The notes beneath the pieces are model-generated. The model searched no databases, had not been told where the DNA came from, and saw nothing but the letters and a program-made list of their open reading frames with translations. Positions 1-7,266 of a stretch of 64,000 nt of DNA are shown here, piece after piece (the stretch's first letter is position 1; the number at the start of each line of letters is the position of its first letter). The translations under genes and the position numbers were made by a program. The stretch is from Algoriphagus sp. CAU 1675. Lineage in GTDB: Bacteria > Bacteroidota > Bacteroidia > Cytophagales > Cyclobacteriaceae. The DNA lies in assembly GCF_029222925.1 (NCBI RefSeq), contig NZ_JARHUI010000004.1, positions 310,001-374,000 on the forward strand, read 5' to 3'.

Positions 1-2
1 AT

Positions 3-554
3 TACAATAATTATTATTTCGAACAGGAAGATGTGACTTTAGGAAGAGAGGAAGCTGTTACTGATATTTTCCTGAGTACTTACGGGCTCAACTCGCCATT
101 AAAAATCGGTGGAGGTGCCACGTTCTTTGTGGGTAAAAAAGGATTCATCTCCGCTGACTTGGATTGGGTTGATTACAGTACCGCACGAATCAATTCCAAT
201 GATTTCGATGAAGAACCAGACAATCAAGCAATCAGAAACCTCTATACCAGCACTGTCAATTTCCGATTAGGAGCAGAAGCACGAATTAATGATTTTAGAC
301 TTCGTGGCGGATATGCTTACTTTGGCGACCCTTACATGGATTCCAACTTTGACAGAACCACCCAGCAACTAAGCGGTGGTGTGGGACTAAAACTCAATAA
401 CCTCTCCCTTGACTTCACTTTGGTAAATCAGACTTTCAATTCCATTTATCGATCCTATCAAGTACTGGACTCCCAAAACAACAACTACGGCCCAATGACC
501 GAAATTGAAAACAGTATCTTCAAGGGAGTTTTGACCTTAGGAATTAATTTTTAA
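3..554 (+). CDS. C-terminal part of an outer-membrane beta-barrel protein, OmpP1/FadL-like (5' end outside window)
   Basis: The reading frame is open from the first bases of the window, so the start lies upstream. About 183 residues are visible. They alternate hydrophobic and polar residues in the way of barrel strands, with segments such as LKIGGGATFFV, FRLGAEARINDFRLRGGYAYF and a final strand GVLTLGINF that ends in phenylalanine, typical of outer-membrane proteins recognised by the BAM complex. The strand pattern and the GGYAYFGDPY segment resemble the ends of OmpP1/FadL hydrophobic-compound transporters of Bacteroidota, but the diagnostic N-terminus is missing, so the family is inferred. 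The last 11 bp overlap the end of convergent aroK, and the apparent terminator of this gene lies inside aroK. Confidence 0.65.
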   Translation, partial: YNNYYFEQEDVTLGREEAVTDIFLSTYGLNSPLKIGGGATFFVGKKGFISADLDWVDYSTARINSNDFDEEPDNQAIRNLYTSTVNFRLGAEARINDFRLRGGYAYFGDPYMDSNFDRTTQQLSGGVGLKLNNLSLDFTLVNQTFNSIYRSYQVLDSQNNNYGPMTEIENSIFKGVLTLGINF

Positions 555-1071
555 GCAAGGAAATTAATTCAGAAACCAATAACTCAGCGGAAAAATCAGT
601 TCCGCTGAGTTTTATTTTTGCCTGATTGTAAAAATGAGAACGATCGGCATCCAAATTTTTGAGTTTTAGGGTGATTTCACCAGAATCCAAATCCTGAAAC
701 ATAGGACGATTTTGAACTTTTGACCCCAACCTTTTAGCAATTTCCTCCAATGGAACATCTAGATAAACGGAAACCCCCTTTTCATTGATCAAATCCATGT
801 TATTATTGAAACAGGGGCAGCCTCCACCGGAGGCCAAAATAAAAGATCTATCCCAATCCAAGACTTGCTCAAGCGTCTCTGTCTCCCATGTCCGAAACTT
901 TCCTTCACCATACATCGAGAAAATTTCCGGAATCTTCATTTGGTATTTTTCCTCAATCAGCTGATCCAAATCGTAATATGGAAAGTTCAGAGAAGACGCA
1001 AGTTGCTTTCCAAATGTGCTTTTCCCAGACCCAGGAAGGCCAACTAGAACTACTTTCAAATTATTCTTCAT
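544..1071 (-). CDS. aroK: Shikimate kinase
   Basis: It phosphorylates shikimate to shikimate-3-phosphate with ATP, the fifth step of the cytosolic chorismate (aromatic amino acid) pathway. The 175-residue length is normal for AroK. The Walker A loop GLPGSGKST is at residues 11-19, the shikimate/Mg site DLD at 34-36, the substrate arginine in KFR at residue 60, and the GGG loop at 82-84; an RP lid motif follows. The ATG overlaps the stop of the upstream DoxX-like gene by 4 bp (ATGA), so the two are probably translationally coupled. The 3' end overlaps the convergent barrel gene by 11 bp and carries that gene's terminator hairpin. Confidence 0.95.
   Translation of the reverse strand: MKNNLKVVLVGLPGSGKSTFGKQLASSLNFPYYDLDQLIEEKYQMKIPEIFSMYGEGKFRTWETETLEQVLDWDRSFILASGGGCPCFNNNMDLINEKGVSVYLDVPLEEIAKRLGSKVQNRPMFQDLDSGEITLKLKNLDADRSHFYNQAKIKLSGTDFSAELLVSELISLLKN
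581..620 (+). terminator. Rho-independent terminator of the barrel gene, inside aroK
   Basis: A perfect 12-bp stem, AACTCAGCGGAA (581-592) with TTCCGCTGAGTT (600-611), has a 7-nt loop and is followed by TTATTTTTG. It lies 27 bp after the plus-strand stop codon and entirely within the 3' coding end of minus-strand aroK, so the same bases serve as codons for residues of AroK. Confidence 0.8.
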
Positions 1072-2168
1072 TGAATGTAAAAGTCCAGAACCTCACCTGC
1101 TTCGGGCGTATTGTTGTGATGGTACTTGGCCAGAACTGTTCCGTCCTTCAACAACAGAATACCTGGATTTGCCCGAATAATAGTCTTAACAACAGTGGCA
1201 TCTGCCTGCAAGGTCAATAAATCCCAGCCCCTACTTTCAGTCAAATCTCTGATTTCCTCCATGGATGCAGCCGCCACCAAAACAGGTTGTATCGGAGAGT
1301 CCTTCAGTGTTTTCAAAAGAAGATCAATTTTATCCAAATTAGCATCATTCATTTTTGCACGGTTACTGATTAGGATCAATAATTTATTCCCCGTCAAAAC
1401 CTCCTGTGAATAATCTCCCTCCTCATTCCAAACAGAAAAGTCAGAGATCTTGGGCAATGCTTCTGGATTTTTAAGATTCATCTCTACGAACTCATACCCT
1501 TCCTCTGTTGGGTATTGATCAAGGGCAACCAACTCTCCATCTTTTCTCATGATATAGGAATAAGCCAGAGGAGCTGAAGGCTGCATATTTTGAGGAATAT
1601 TTACTCCAACTTTATAAGCTCTAAAATCTATAAATGGCAAATTCCGGATGGCGGTAACTGACAAAATTAAGCACAACACCAAAGTCAAAAGAACAGTACC
1701 TTTAGCCCAGTTGTGGGAAGATTCTGGCAGCAGTTTCCGCAAGCCTATGATTCCCCCAATCATAACCAGCAAGACCAAATCTTTGTAAAAGGATTCCCAA
1801 GGGGTCAGCTTGATGGCATCTCCAAAACATCCGCAATCAGTCACTTTATTGAAGTATGCTGAGAAAAAGGTCAAAAACGTAAAAAACAAGATCATTGCGG
1901 CCAGAGACCACACTGTGAGTTTGCTTTTGACACCCAAAATCAACATCACTCCCAAAACAACTTCCACGACAACCAAGAATACGGCTAGGTAAAGAGCAAA
2001 GGGCTTGAAATAATAAAAGAAGCCTGCGATGTCATTGGAAAACACATCAAAATACTCCTCCAACTTGATAGCTGTACCAACAGGATCGTTGACTTTGATC
2101 AGGCCTGAAAATATAAAAAGTCCTCCCACTAAAAGGCGGAGGATCCAAAGCAATGCTTGTCTATACAT
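1068..2168 (-). CDS. DoxX/MauE-type membrane protein with C-terminal thioredoxin-like domain (BT_3928 family)
   Basis: A 366-residue inner-membrane protein. The N-terminal half has four to five hydrophobic segments in DoxX arrangement, beginning LLWILRLLVGGLFIFSGLIKVNDP, with the cysteine pair DCGCFGD near residue 113 seen in MauE-like proteins. After a further membrane segment near 160, the C-terminal 170 residues read like a thioredoxin fold (LLILISNRAKM, then PGILLLKDGTVLAKYHH), but I see no CxxC there. The family occurs in Bacteroidota next to DUF1599 and aroK, as here; its function is not established, and a role in quinone or thiol redox chemistry is only a guess. Overlap with DUF1599 is 8 bp and with aroK 4 bp, indicating one operon. 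Confidence 0.8.
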   Translation of the reverse strand: MYRQALLWILRLLVGGLFIFSGLIKVNDPVGTAIKLEEYFDVFSNDIAGFFYYFKPFALYLAVFLVVVEVVLGVMLILGVKSKLTVWSLAAMILFFTFLTFFSAYFNKVTDCGCFGDAIKLTPWESFYKDLVLLVMIGGIIGLRKLLPESSHNWAKGTVLLTLVLCLILSVTAIRNLPFIDFRAYKVGVNIPQNMQPSAPLAYSYIMRKDGELVALDQYPTEEGYEFVEMNLKNPEALPKISDFSVWNEEGDYSQEVLTGNKLLILISNRAKMNDANLDKIDLLLKTLKDSPIQPVLVAAASMEEIRDLTESRGWDLLTLQADATVVKTIIRANPGILLLKDGTVLAKYHHNNTPEAGEVLDFYIQ

Positions 2169-2706
2169 GGTAACCGAGTTTGATCAAACAAAAAACCGAA
2201 TAATTAATCATGTCCTGATAATTGGCCTCTATGCCTTCTGAAACTAAGGTTTGTCCTTCATTGTCCTCAATCTGCTTCACCCGAAACAATTTCATGAGGA
2301 TAATATCCGTCATAGAACTCACACGCATATCCCTCCAGGCTTCTCCATAATCATGATTCTTATCTTCCAGTAAGCCCTTAGTGTCATTTACCCATTTATC
2401 ATATACCGGCTCCAAATCCTCAAAAGGAATTTCCATCCGCTCATCCTTTGCAAAACTCACCTGCAAAAGAGCAATCAAACAATAGTTGATAATCCCCACA
2501 AACTCATCTGCAATTGGATCGCTGACTTTCTGATTTCCTTTTTCTTGGATTGACCTAATCCGCTGAGCCTTGATAAAAATCTGATCGGTAATGGAAGGAA
2601 GCCTCAAAATCCGCCAAGCTGTTCCGTAATCGATGGTTTTCTTCCGAAATAATTCTTTACAACGGGAAATTACTTCCGTATATTCGTTACTGGTTTTAGT
2701 CTCCAA
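2161..2706 (-). CDS. DUF1599 domain-containing protein
   Basis: A 181-residue soluble protein made of two similar halves: KKTIDYGTAWRILRLPSITDQIFIKAQRI and, about 90 residues later, DKNHDYGEAWRDMRVSS followed by MTDIILMKLFRVKQI. This internal duplication with the DYGxAWR motif defines DUF1599, a Bacteroidota family of unknown function, distantly suggestive of MazG-like all-alpha folds (inference). The only usable start is TTG at 2706, because a stop lies in frame three codons upstream. It is first in the operon with the DoxX-like gene and aroK. Only 14 bp separate its start from the divergent folP start, so both promoters must intrude on coding sequence. Confidence 0.85.
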   Translation of the reverse strand: METKTSNEYTEVISRCKELFRKKTIDYGTAWRILRLPSITDQIFIKAQRIRSIQEKGNQKVSDPIADEFVGIINYCLIALLQVSFAKDERMEIPFEDLEPVYDKWVNDTKGLLEDKNHDYGEAWRDMRVSSMTDIILMKLFRVKQIEDNEGQTLVSEGIEANYQDMINYSVFCLIKLGYHV

Positions 2707-2720
2707 CTTATTTTAATTTA

Positions 2721-3605
2721 ATGTATCCTGCCTCAGGCTATTCATCTTCGATCGAAGATAATTTATTTCCTTTAAAATATACACTTCAAATTAAGGGAAG
2801 GCTTATTGTTTGGGACAAGCCGCAGATCATGGGGATTCTAAACACCACGCCTGACTCTTTTTTTGACAAAAGCCGAGTGAGTCTCAAAAAGGACCAGGTT
2901 TTAGCGAAGGCCGGGAAACTGATTGAGGAAGGAGCTTCTATTTTGGACATTGGAGGCTATAGCAGTAGACCAGGAGCAAAAGAGGTAAGCCTTGAGGAAG
3001 AAATCAATCGTGTCGTACCGGCTGTGGAATGGATTACCGAACATTTTCCTGAAACCCTAGTATCCGTAGACACCTTTCGCTCAAGGGTAGCCCAACTTGC
3101 GATTCAATCCGGAGCTCATATTGTAAATGACATTTCTTCAGGAGATTTGGATGAGCAAATGATCAATACAGTAGCATCCCTTCGGGTCCCTTACATCGCT
3201 ATGCATATGAGGGGAAAGCCTGAAACCATGCAAAGCCAGACCCAGTACAAAGACATTCTGGGTGAACTATTGAACTATTTCGCTCAAAAAGTAGATTTAA
3301 TCAAAAAGTCGGGCATCAAAGATGTAATTATTGATCCAGGGTTTGGATTTGCAAAATCTTTGGAGCAAAATTATTTTCTGCTTCGGAATTTGAATTATTT
3401 TAAGACCCTAGGTTTTCCCATATTAGTGGGTATTTCACGCAAATCCATGATCTACAAACTTTTGGATTGTAATCCTGAGGATGCATTGAATGGAACCACG
3501 GCATTGAATATGGTGGCTTTGCAACACGGAGCCAACATCCTTAGGGTACACGACGTAAAAGAAGCTAACGAAACATTGAAACTATTCAGCACAGTTTACT
3601 CTTGA
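2721..3605 (+). CDS. folP: Dihydropteroate synthase
   Basis: It condenses p-aminobenzoate with dihydropterin pyrophosphate to dihydropteroate in folate synthesis, in the cytosol. At 294 residues it has the family signatures in order: MGILNTTPDSF at 37-47, DIGGYSSRPGA at 76-86, SVDTFR near 116, NDISSG, IDPGFGFAKS around 205, GISRKS (the lysine/sulfa-binding loop) and the terminal RVHDV. The N-terminus is about 15 residues longer than minimal homologues, but no later ATG precedes the first signature. Its stop overlaps the TTG start of cdaA, the conserved folP-cdaA pairing seen in Bacteroidota. Confidence 0.95.
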   Translation: MYPASGYSSSIEDNLFPLKYTLQIKGRLIVWDKPQIMGILNTTPDSFFDKSRVSLKKDQVLAKAGKLIEEGASILDIGGYSSRPGAKEVSLEEEINRVVPAVEWITEHFPETLVSVDTFRSRVAQLAIQSGAHIVNDISSGDLDEQMINTVASLRVPYIAMHMRGKPETMQSQTQYKDILGELLNYFAQKVDLIKKSGIKDVIIDPGFGFAKSLEQNYFLLRNLNYFKTLGFPILVGISRKSMIYKLLDCNPEDALNGTTALNMVALQHGANILRVHDVKEANETLKLFSTVYS

Positions 3606-4477
3606 CACTACTTTTCAAAATAGGATTTTTAGACATCTCCATCGTCAATATGATTGATATTGCGCTGGTGGCAGCCCTATTGTATCAGGTTTACAAACTA
3701 TTGAAGGGAAGTGTTGCTATTAAAATTTTCCTTGGCTTTCTATCCATTTACCTGATCTACCTTTTGGTTAGGGCTCTCCGAATGGAGTTGCTTTCCTCCA
3801 TTCTAGGCCAGTTTATGGGAGTAGGTGTAATGGCAGCTATTATTATTTTCGCCCCTGAGATTCGGAAGTTTTTACTATTGATCGGGAGGTCTTCTTTCTT
3901 GTCGGATGACAATATTTGGAAGGATATTCTCTTCTTTTGGAGAAAAAGAGATAACGCCTCATTTAATATCAGCCCAATCATAGATGCTTCCAAAACACTC
4001 GCAGGAAGCAATACTGGAGCTTTAATGGTAATCTCCAAAAGTACAGAGTTGAAATTCTATGCCGAAAGTGGCGACATTCTAGATGCAGAACTTTCCAAAA
4101 GATTGCTCATCTCCATTTTCAATAAATACAGCCCATTGCATGATGGAGCTGTAATTATACACAATGGAAAAATCAAAGCAGCGCGCTGTATCCTACCGGT
4201 AACTGAACGAGAAGTTCCTGCTCAATTTGGTCTAAGACACCGAGCGGGCATTGGTATGTCTGAGGCAACCGATGCCATTATTCTTATTGTTTCCGAAGAA
4301 ACTGGTCAACTTTCCATGGCCAAAAACGGAAAGATCCTTCACAACATGTCCTTTCAGGAAGTTCGAGAAACTCTGAATGATTACCTCAACAACTTGGATG
4401 TAGATTCCAGGTTTGAGAATCTGGAAGATTATGAGGTAATGAAAAAACGGAAAATGGCAATGACCAGTAAGTCCTAA
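3602..4477 (+). CDS. cdaA: Diadenylate cyclase (c-di-AMP synthase), CdaA type
   Basis: It makes the second messenger cyclic di-AMP from two ATP. The 291-residue protein starts with three hydrophobic segments (about 16-35, 39-58 and 70-85), anchoring it in the inner membrane, followed by the DAC domain with the catalytic DGA at 181-183 and the RHR motif at 212-214. A TTG overlapping the folP stop (TTGA) is taken as start because homologues begin close to LLFKIGFLDI; an ATG at 3650 would cut into the first membrane segment. I see no CdaR partner gene here. A strong bidirectional terminator follows. Confidence 0.93.
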   Translation: MTLLFKIGFLDISIVNMIDIALVAALLYQVYKLLKGSVAIKIFLGFLSIYLIYLLVRALRMELLSSILGQFMGVGVMAAIIIFAPEIRKFLLLIGRSSFLSDDNIWKDILFFWRKRDNASFNISPIIDASKTLAGSNTGALMVISKSTELKFYAESGDILDAELSKRLLISIFNKYSPLHDGAVIIHNGKIKAARCILPVTEREVPAQFGLRHRAGIGMSEATDAIILIVSEETGQLSMAKNGKILHNMSFQEVRETLNDYLNNLDVDSRFENLEDYEVMKKRKMAMTSKS

Positions 4478-4484
4478 GCCATAA

Positions 4485-4523
4485 AAAAAGAAGGGGTAGT
4501 CTAGATAACTACCCCTTCTTTTT
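4485..4523. terminator. Bidirectional terminator between cdaA and kbl
   Basis: A perfect 16-bp inverted repeat, AAAAAGAAGGGGTAGT (4485-4500) and ACTACCCCTTCTTTTT (4508-4523), has a 7-nt loop. A/T runs on both sides let it serve cdaA (plus) and kbl (minus). Confidence 0.9.
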
Positions 4524-4539
4524 ATATAAAGTCTGATGG

Positions 4540-5736
4540 TTATTTTATCACTCCAAGCTCCTTACCTACTTCCACAAAGGCTGCAATTGCTTCATCCAAG
4601 TGGTGTCGTTCGTGTCCAGCTGAAATCTGCACCCTGATTCTTGCCTGTCCCTTTGGAACAACCGGATAATAAAAACCAATCACATAGATCCCCTTTTCCA
4701 ACAGCTTCTCAGCCATCTTCTGCGACAGAACCGCATCATAAAGCATGATTGGAACAATTGCATGCTCTCCGGGCTTGATATCGAATCCGGCTTCAGTCAT
4801 CTTCGCACGGAAATACTTCGTATTCTCCTCTAACTTGTCCCTCAATTCAGTAGTCTCGGAAAGCAGGTCAAAAACGGCTATGGAAGCCCCAGTAATCGAG
4901 GGAGCCAAAGTATTGGAAAATAAATATGGTCTTGAACGCTGACGCAGCAATTCAATGATTTCCTTTCTTCCTGAAGTGAACCCTCCAGAAGCTCCACCCA
5001 ATGCTTTGCCCAATGTCCCGGTGATGATGTCAATTTTACCCATCACCCCTCTATATTCATGCACACCGCGTCCGGTCTTACCCATGAAACCTGTGGAATG
5101 ACATTCGTCAGACATAACCAAAGCTTCGTATTTCTCGGCCAAATCTACGATTTTATCCAACTGGGCAATTGTTCCATCCATGGAGAAAACACCATCTGTC
5201 ACGATTATTTTCTGTTGGGCACCGGCAGCTACAGCTTCTTTTAGTTTGGCTTCAAGATCAGCCATATTGTTGTGCTCAAATCGATATCGCATGGCCTTAC
5301 ACAAACGTACGCCATCAATAATCGAGGCATGATTCAAGGCATCTGAAATTATGGCGTCTTCCGGCCCAAACAAAGGTTCAAACACTCCCCCATTTGCATC
5401 AAATGCAGCAGCATACAAAATAGTGTCCTCAGTACCCAAAAACTCGGATATCTTCTTTTCCAGTTCTTTATGAATATCCTGTGTACCGCAAATGAAACGA
5501 ACAGAGGACATCCCAAATCCATGCGTATCTATAGTAGCTTTAGCTGCTTCAATTACACGGGGATGAGAAGAAAGACCCAGGTAATTATTTGCGCAGAAGT
5601 TAAGAACCTTCTTTCCCCCTGCGATAGTAATCTCAGCAGCTTGGGGAGAGGTGATGATCCGCTCTCTTTTAAAAAGCCCCGCTTCTTCTATTGATTGTAG
5701 CTCTTTTTCTAATTTGGGTTTAAACTGGTCGTACAT
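4540..5736 (-). CDS. kbl: Glycine C-acetyltransferase (2-amino-3-ketobutyrate CoA ligase)
   Basis: A PLP enzyme that cleaves 2-amino-3-oxobutyrate with CoA into glycine and acetyl-CoA, the second step of threonine catabolism. The length of 398 residues matches the family. Visible motifs are the substrate/cofactor segment [13 protein letters not shown] near 47-59, SDECHSTGF (PLP-contacting Asp210 and His213) and the Schiff-base lysine Lys244 in [14 protein letters not shown]. It is divergent from the threonine dehydrogenase gene at 5889, which makes its substrate, so the pair forms a complete pathway. Its likely promoter is at 5834-5861. Confidence 0.95.
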   Translation of the reverse strand: MYDQFKPKLEKELQSIEEAGLFKRERIITSPQAAEITIAGGKKVLNFCANNYLGLSSHPRVIEAAKATIDTHGFGMSSVRFICGTQDIHKELEKKISEFLGTEDTILYAAAFDANGGVFEPLFGPEDAIISDALNHASIIDGVRLCKAMRYRFEHNNMADLEAKLKEAVAAGAQQKIIVTDGVFSMDGTIAQLDKIVDLAEKYEALVMSDECHSTGFMGKTGRGVHEYRGVMGKIDIITGTLGKALGGASGGFTSGRKEIIELLRQRSRPYLFSNTLAPSITGASIAVFDLLSETTELRDKLEENTKYFRAKMTEAGFDIKPGEHAIVPIMLYDAVLSQKMAEKLLEKGIYVIGFYYPVVPKGQARIRVQISAGHERHHLDEAIAAFVEVGKELGVIK

Positions 5737-5813
5737 TTTAATTGGAATAATTTTTAGCAGATAATTTCAAATTTCCGTTGGTCAAAAATTCGTTCTGACC
5801 CTGTGTTTTTTGT

Positions 5814-5821
5814 TAATTTTG
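5814..5821 (+). promoter_or_regulatory. -7 box of the threonine dehydrogenase promoter
   Basis: TAATTTTG matches TAnnTTTG on the plus strand. I see no good TTG at -33. Transcription would start near 5828, leaving about 60 nt of leader that contains the hairpin at 5845-5875. Confidence 0.5.
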
Positions 5822-5833
5822 CGCAAGCAAACC

Positions 5834-5861
5834 CAAATATAAACAAAAAGCCCCGCTTCAA
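5834..5861 (-). promoter_or_regulatory. Promoter of kbl (Bacteroidota type)
   Basis: On the minus strand TTG (5861-5859), 17 nt, then TATATTTG (5841-5834) fits the Bacteroidota consensus TTG-N17-23-TAnnTTTG. Transcription would start near 5828, giving a leader of about 90 nt before kbl. Confidence 0.55.
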
Positions 5862-5875
5862 ATGGAGGCTTTTTT
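5845..5875. promoter_or_regulatory. Terminator-like hairpin in the leader of the threonine dehydrogenase gene
   Basis: AAAAAGCC (5845-5852) pairs with GGCTTTTT (5867-5874), followed on the plus strand by one more T. The 14-nt loop holds the ATG at 5862 and the TTG of the kbl promoter. On the minus strand the hairpin is also followed by T5. It could act as an attenuator or as an insulator between the two genes. Confidence 0.45.
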
Positions 5876-5888
5876 GATTGACTGCCAA

Positions 5889-6848
5889 ATGGAAAAAATT
5901 TTAGTAATCGGAGCAGCTGGTCAGCTTGGATCCGAACTTACCAAAGCGCTTGCAGACCTTCATGGAAACGATCAGGTTATCGCTACTGACCTCAACGAAT
6001 CTGCCAGAAGTAAATTCGATTTTTGCCGATTTGAGGTTTTGGATGTGATGAACAAGGAAGCGCTTGAAAGTTTGGTTCGATCTGAAGGTGTCACCCAGAT
6101 TTACCATTTAGCTGCCGTTCTTTCCGCAACAGGTGAAAAAAAACCACTGTTTGCCTGGCAGTTAAATATGGAAAGCTTGTTATCGGTACTTGAGCTCGCC
6201 AAAAACCTCAAACTCAATAAAATTTATTGGCCTTCCTCTATCGCTGTTTTCGGACCCAATACACCAAAAATCAATACTCCTCAATTCTGTGTCAAGGAAC
6301 CAAACACCGTCTACGGTATTTCCAAACAGGCTGGTGAGCGCTGGTGTGAATATTATTTTGAAAAATATGGAGTAGACGTCCGAAGTCTTCGATATCCAGG
6401 TCTGATAGGCTACAAATCCCTACCTGGTGGTGGCACCACGGATTATGCAGTTGAAATCTACCACAAGGCTCTGGCTGAAGAGAAGTTCAACTGTTTCCTA
6501 AAGGAAGATTCAAGTCTGCCAATGATGTATATGCCGGATGCGATCAAAGCAACCATTGATCTAATGGAAGCCCCAAAGGAATCCATTAAAATCAGATCAA
6601 GCTATAATCTAGCAGGGATGAGTTTCACTCCAAAGGAGATTTTCGAAAGTATCAAAAAACATCATCCGGATTTTGAAATCGAGTACATTCCTGATTTCAG
6701 ACAGGCAATCGCGGACAGCTGGCCAGATAGCATTGATGATAGCAGAGCCCGGGAAGATTGGGGCTGGAAACCAGATTACAACTTGGACACGATGACGCAG
6801 GACATATTGAAAAATCTTCCGGATTATTTTCCTCCGGTAAAAGGATAA
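5889..6848 (+). CDS. tdh: L-threonine 3-dehydrogenase, epimerase (extended SDR) type
   Basis: It oxidises threonine to 2-amino-3-oxobutyrate with NAD+. The 319-residue protein is an extended short-chain dehydrogenase: GAAGQLG at residues 8-14 binds NAD, YHLAAVLSATGEK is the UDP-sugar-epimerase-like loop, WPSSIAVFGP holds the serine, and Tyr142/Lys146 form the YxxxK pair. The PGxxG segment and the pairing with kbl mark the GalE-like threonine dehydrogenase of psychrophilic Bacteroidota rather than the zinc-dependent Tdh. The ATG at 5889 (MEKILVIGAAG) is preferred; the ATG at 5862 lies inside a hairpin loop and would add nine residues not expected before the Rossmann strand. Confidence 0.9.
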   Translation: MEKILVIGAAGQLGSELTKALADLHGNDQVIATDLNESARSKFDFCRFEVLDVMNKEALESLVRSEGVTQIYHLAAVLSATGEKKPLFAWQLNMESLLSVLELAKNLKLNKIYWPSSIAVFGPNTPKINTPQFCVKEPNTVYGISKQAGERWCEYYFEKYGVDVRSLRYPGLIGYKSLPGGGTTDYAVEIYHKALAEEKFNCFLKEDSSLPMMYMPDAIKATIDLMEAPKESIKIRSSYNLAGMSFTPKEIFESIKKHHPDFEIEYIPDFRQAIADSWPDSIDDSRAREDWGWKPDYNLDTMTQDILKNLPDYFPPVKG

Positions 6849-6879
6849 AAAAAGGCGGTGATTATACACCGCCTTTTTT
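6848..6879. terminator. Bidirectional terminator after the threonine dehydrogenase gene
   Basis: AAAAAAGGCGGTG (6848-6860) and CACCGCCTTTTTT (6867-6879) form a perfect 13-bp stem with a 6-nt loop. The left arm begins at the last base of the stop codon. On the minus strand it sits just after the YffB-like gene. Confidence 0.9.
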
Positions 6880-6882
6880 GCT

Positions 6883-7233
6883 TTAAAGCTTACTTTGGAT
6901 TTCTTCAGGGTCAAAACCCAAAGTCAAAGAACCATCCTGATAGACGATGACCGGACGCTTGATCATACTGGAGTTTTCGACCAAAATCGGCAAAGCAGAC
7001 TCCTTTTGCTCCAATGCTGACTTCTGGCCCTCATCCATCTTCCTATAGGTAGTCCCCTTTTTATTCACGAGACTTTCCAGAGATGTTTTATTCAGAAAAC
7101 CCTCCAATAATTCCACGGTAGGTTTTTGCTTTTTGTAATCTATAAACTCATACTCTACTCCTTTTGACTCCAAAAAGTCAAAAGCTTTTTTCATAGTGTT
7201 GCAGTTCTTGATTCCGTAAACTTTCAAGTTCAT
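6883..7233 (-). CDS. ArsC/Spx-fold protein of the YffB type
   Basis: A 116-residue thioredoxin-like protein of the arsenate reductase (ArsC) superfamily. The start reads MNLKVYGIKNCNTMKKAFDFL with a single active-site-like cysteine at residue 11 followed by NT, the YffB pattern (CDT in Enterobacteria). The cis-proline region is present as KRPVIVYQDG. The CxxC of Spx and the arsenate-binding arginine triad of true ArsC are not evident, so arsenate reduction should not be assumed; glutathione- or thiol-dependent redox roles are proposed for this subfamily. It follows hemL by 33 bp on the same strand and is probably co-transcribed with it. Confidence 0.8.
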   Translation of the reverse strand: MNLKVYGIKNCNTMKKAFDFLESKGVEYEFIDYKKQKPTVELLEGFLNKTSLESLVNKKGTTYRKMDEGQKSALEQKESALPILVENSSMIKRPVIVYQDGSLTLGFDPEEIQSKL

Positions 7234-7266
7234 TGTCTTATTTTTTTGAATTATTAGTTGGGAATT

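Noticed and set aside
865-1413. Plus-strand open frames opposite aroK and the DoxX-like gene
   Set aside because: They lie fully inside well-supported genes, have no recognisable motifs and odd composition, so they are frame shadows. The same applies to similar frames throughout the window.
6883-7233. Arsenate reductase
   Set aside because: The active-site region fits YffB (single cysteine, C-N-T) and the gene has no arsenic-resistance neighbours.
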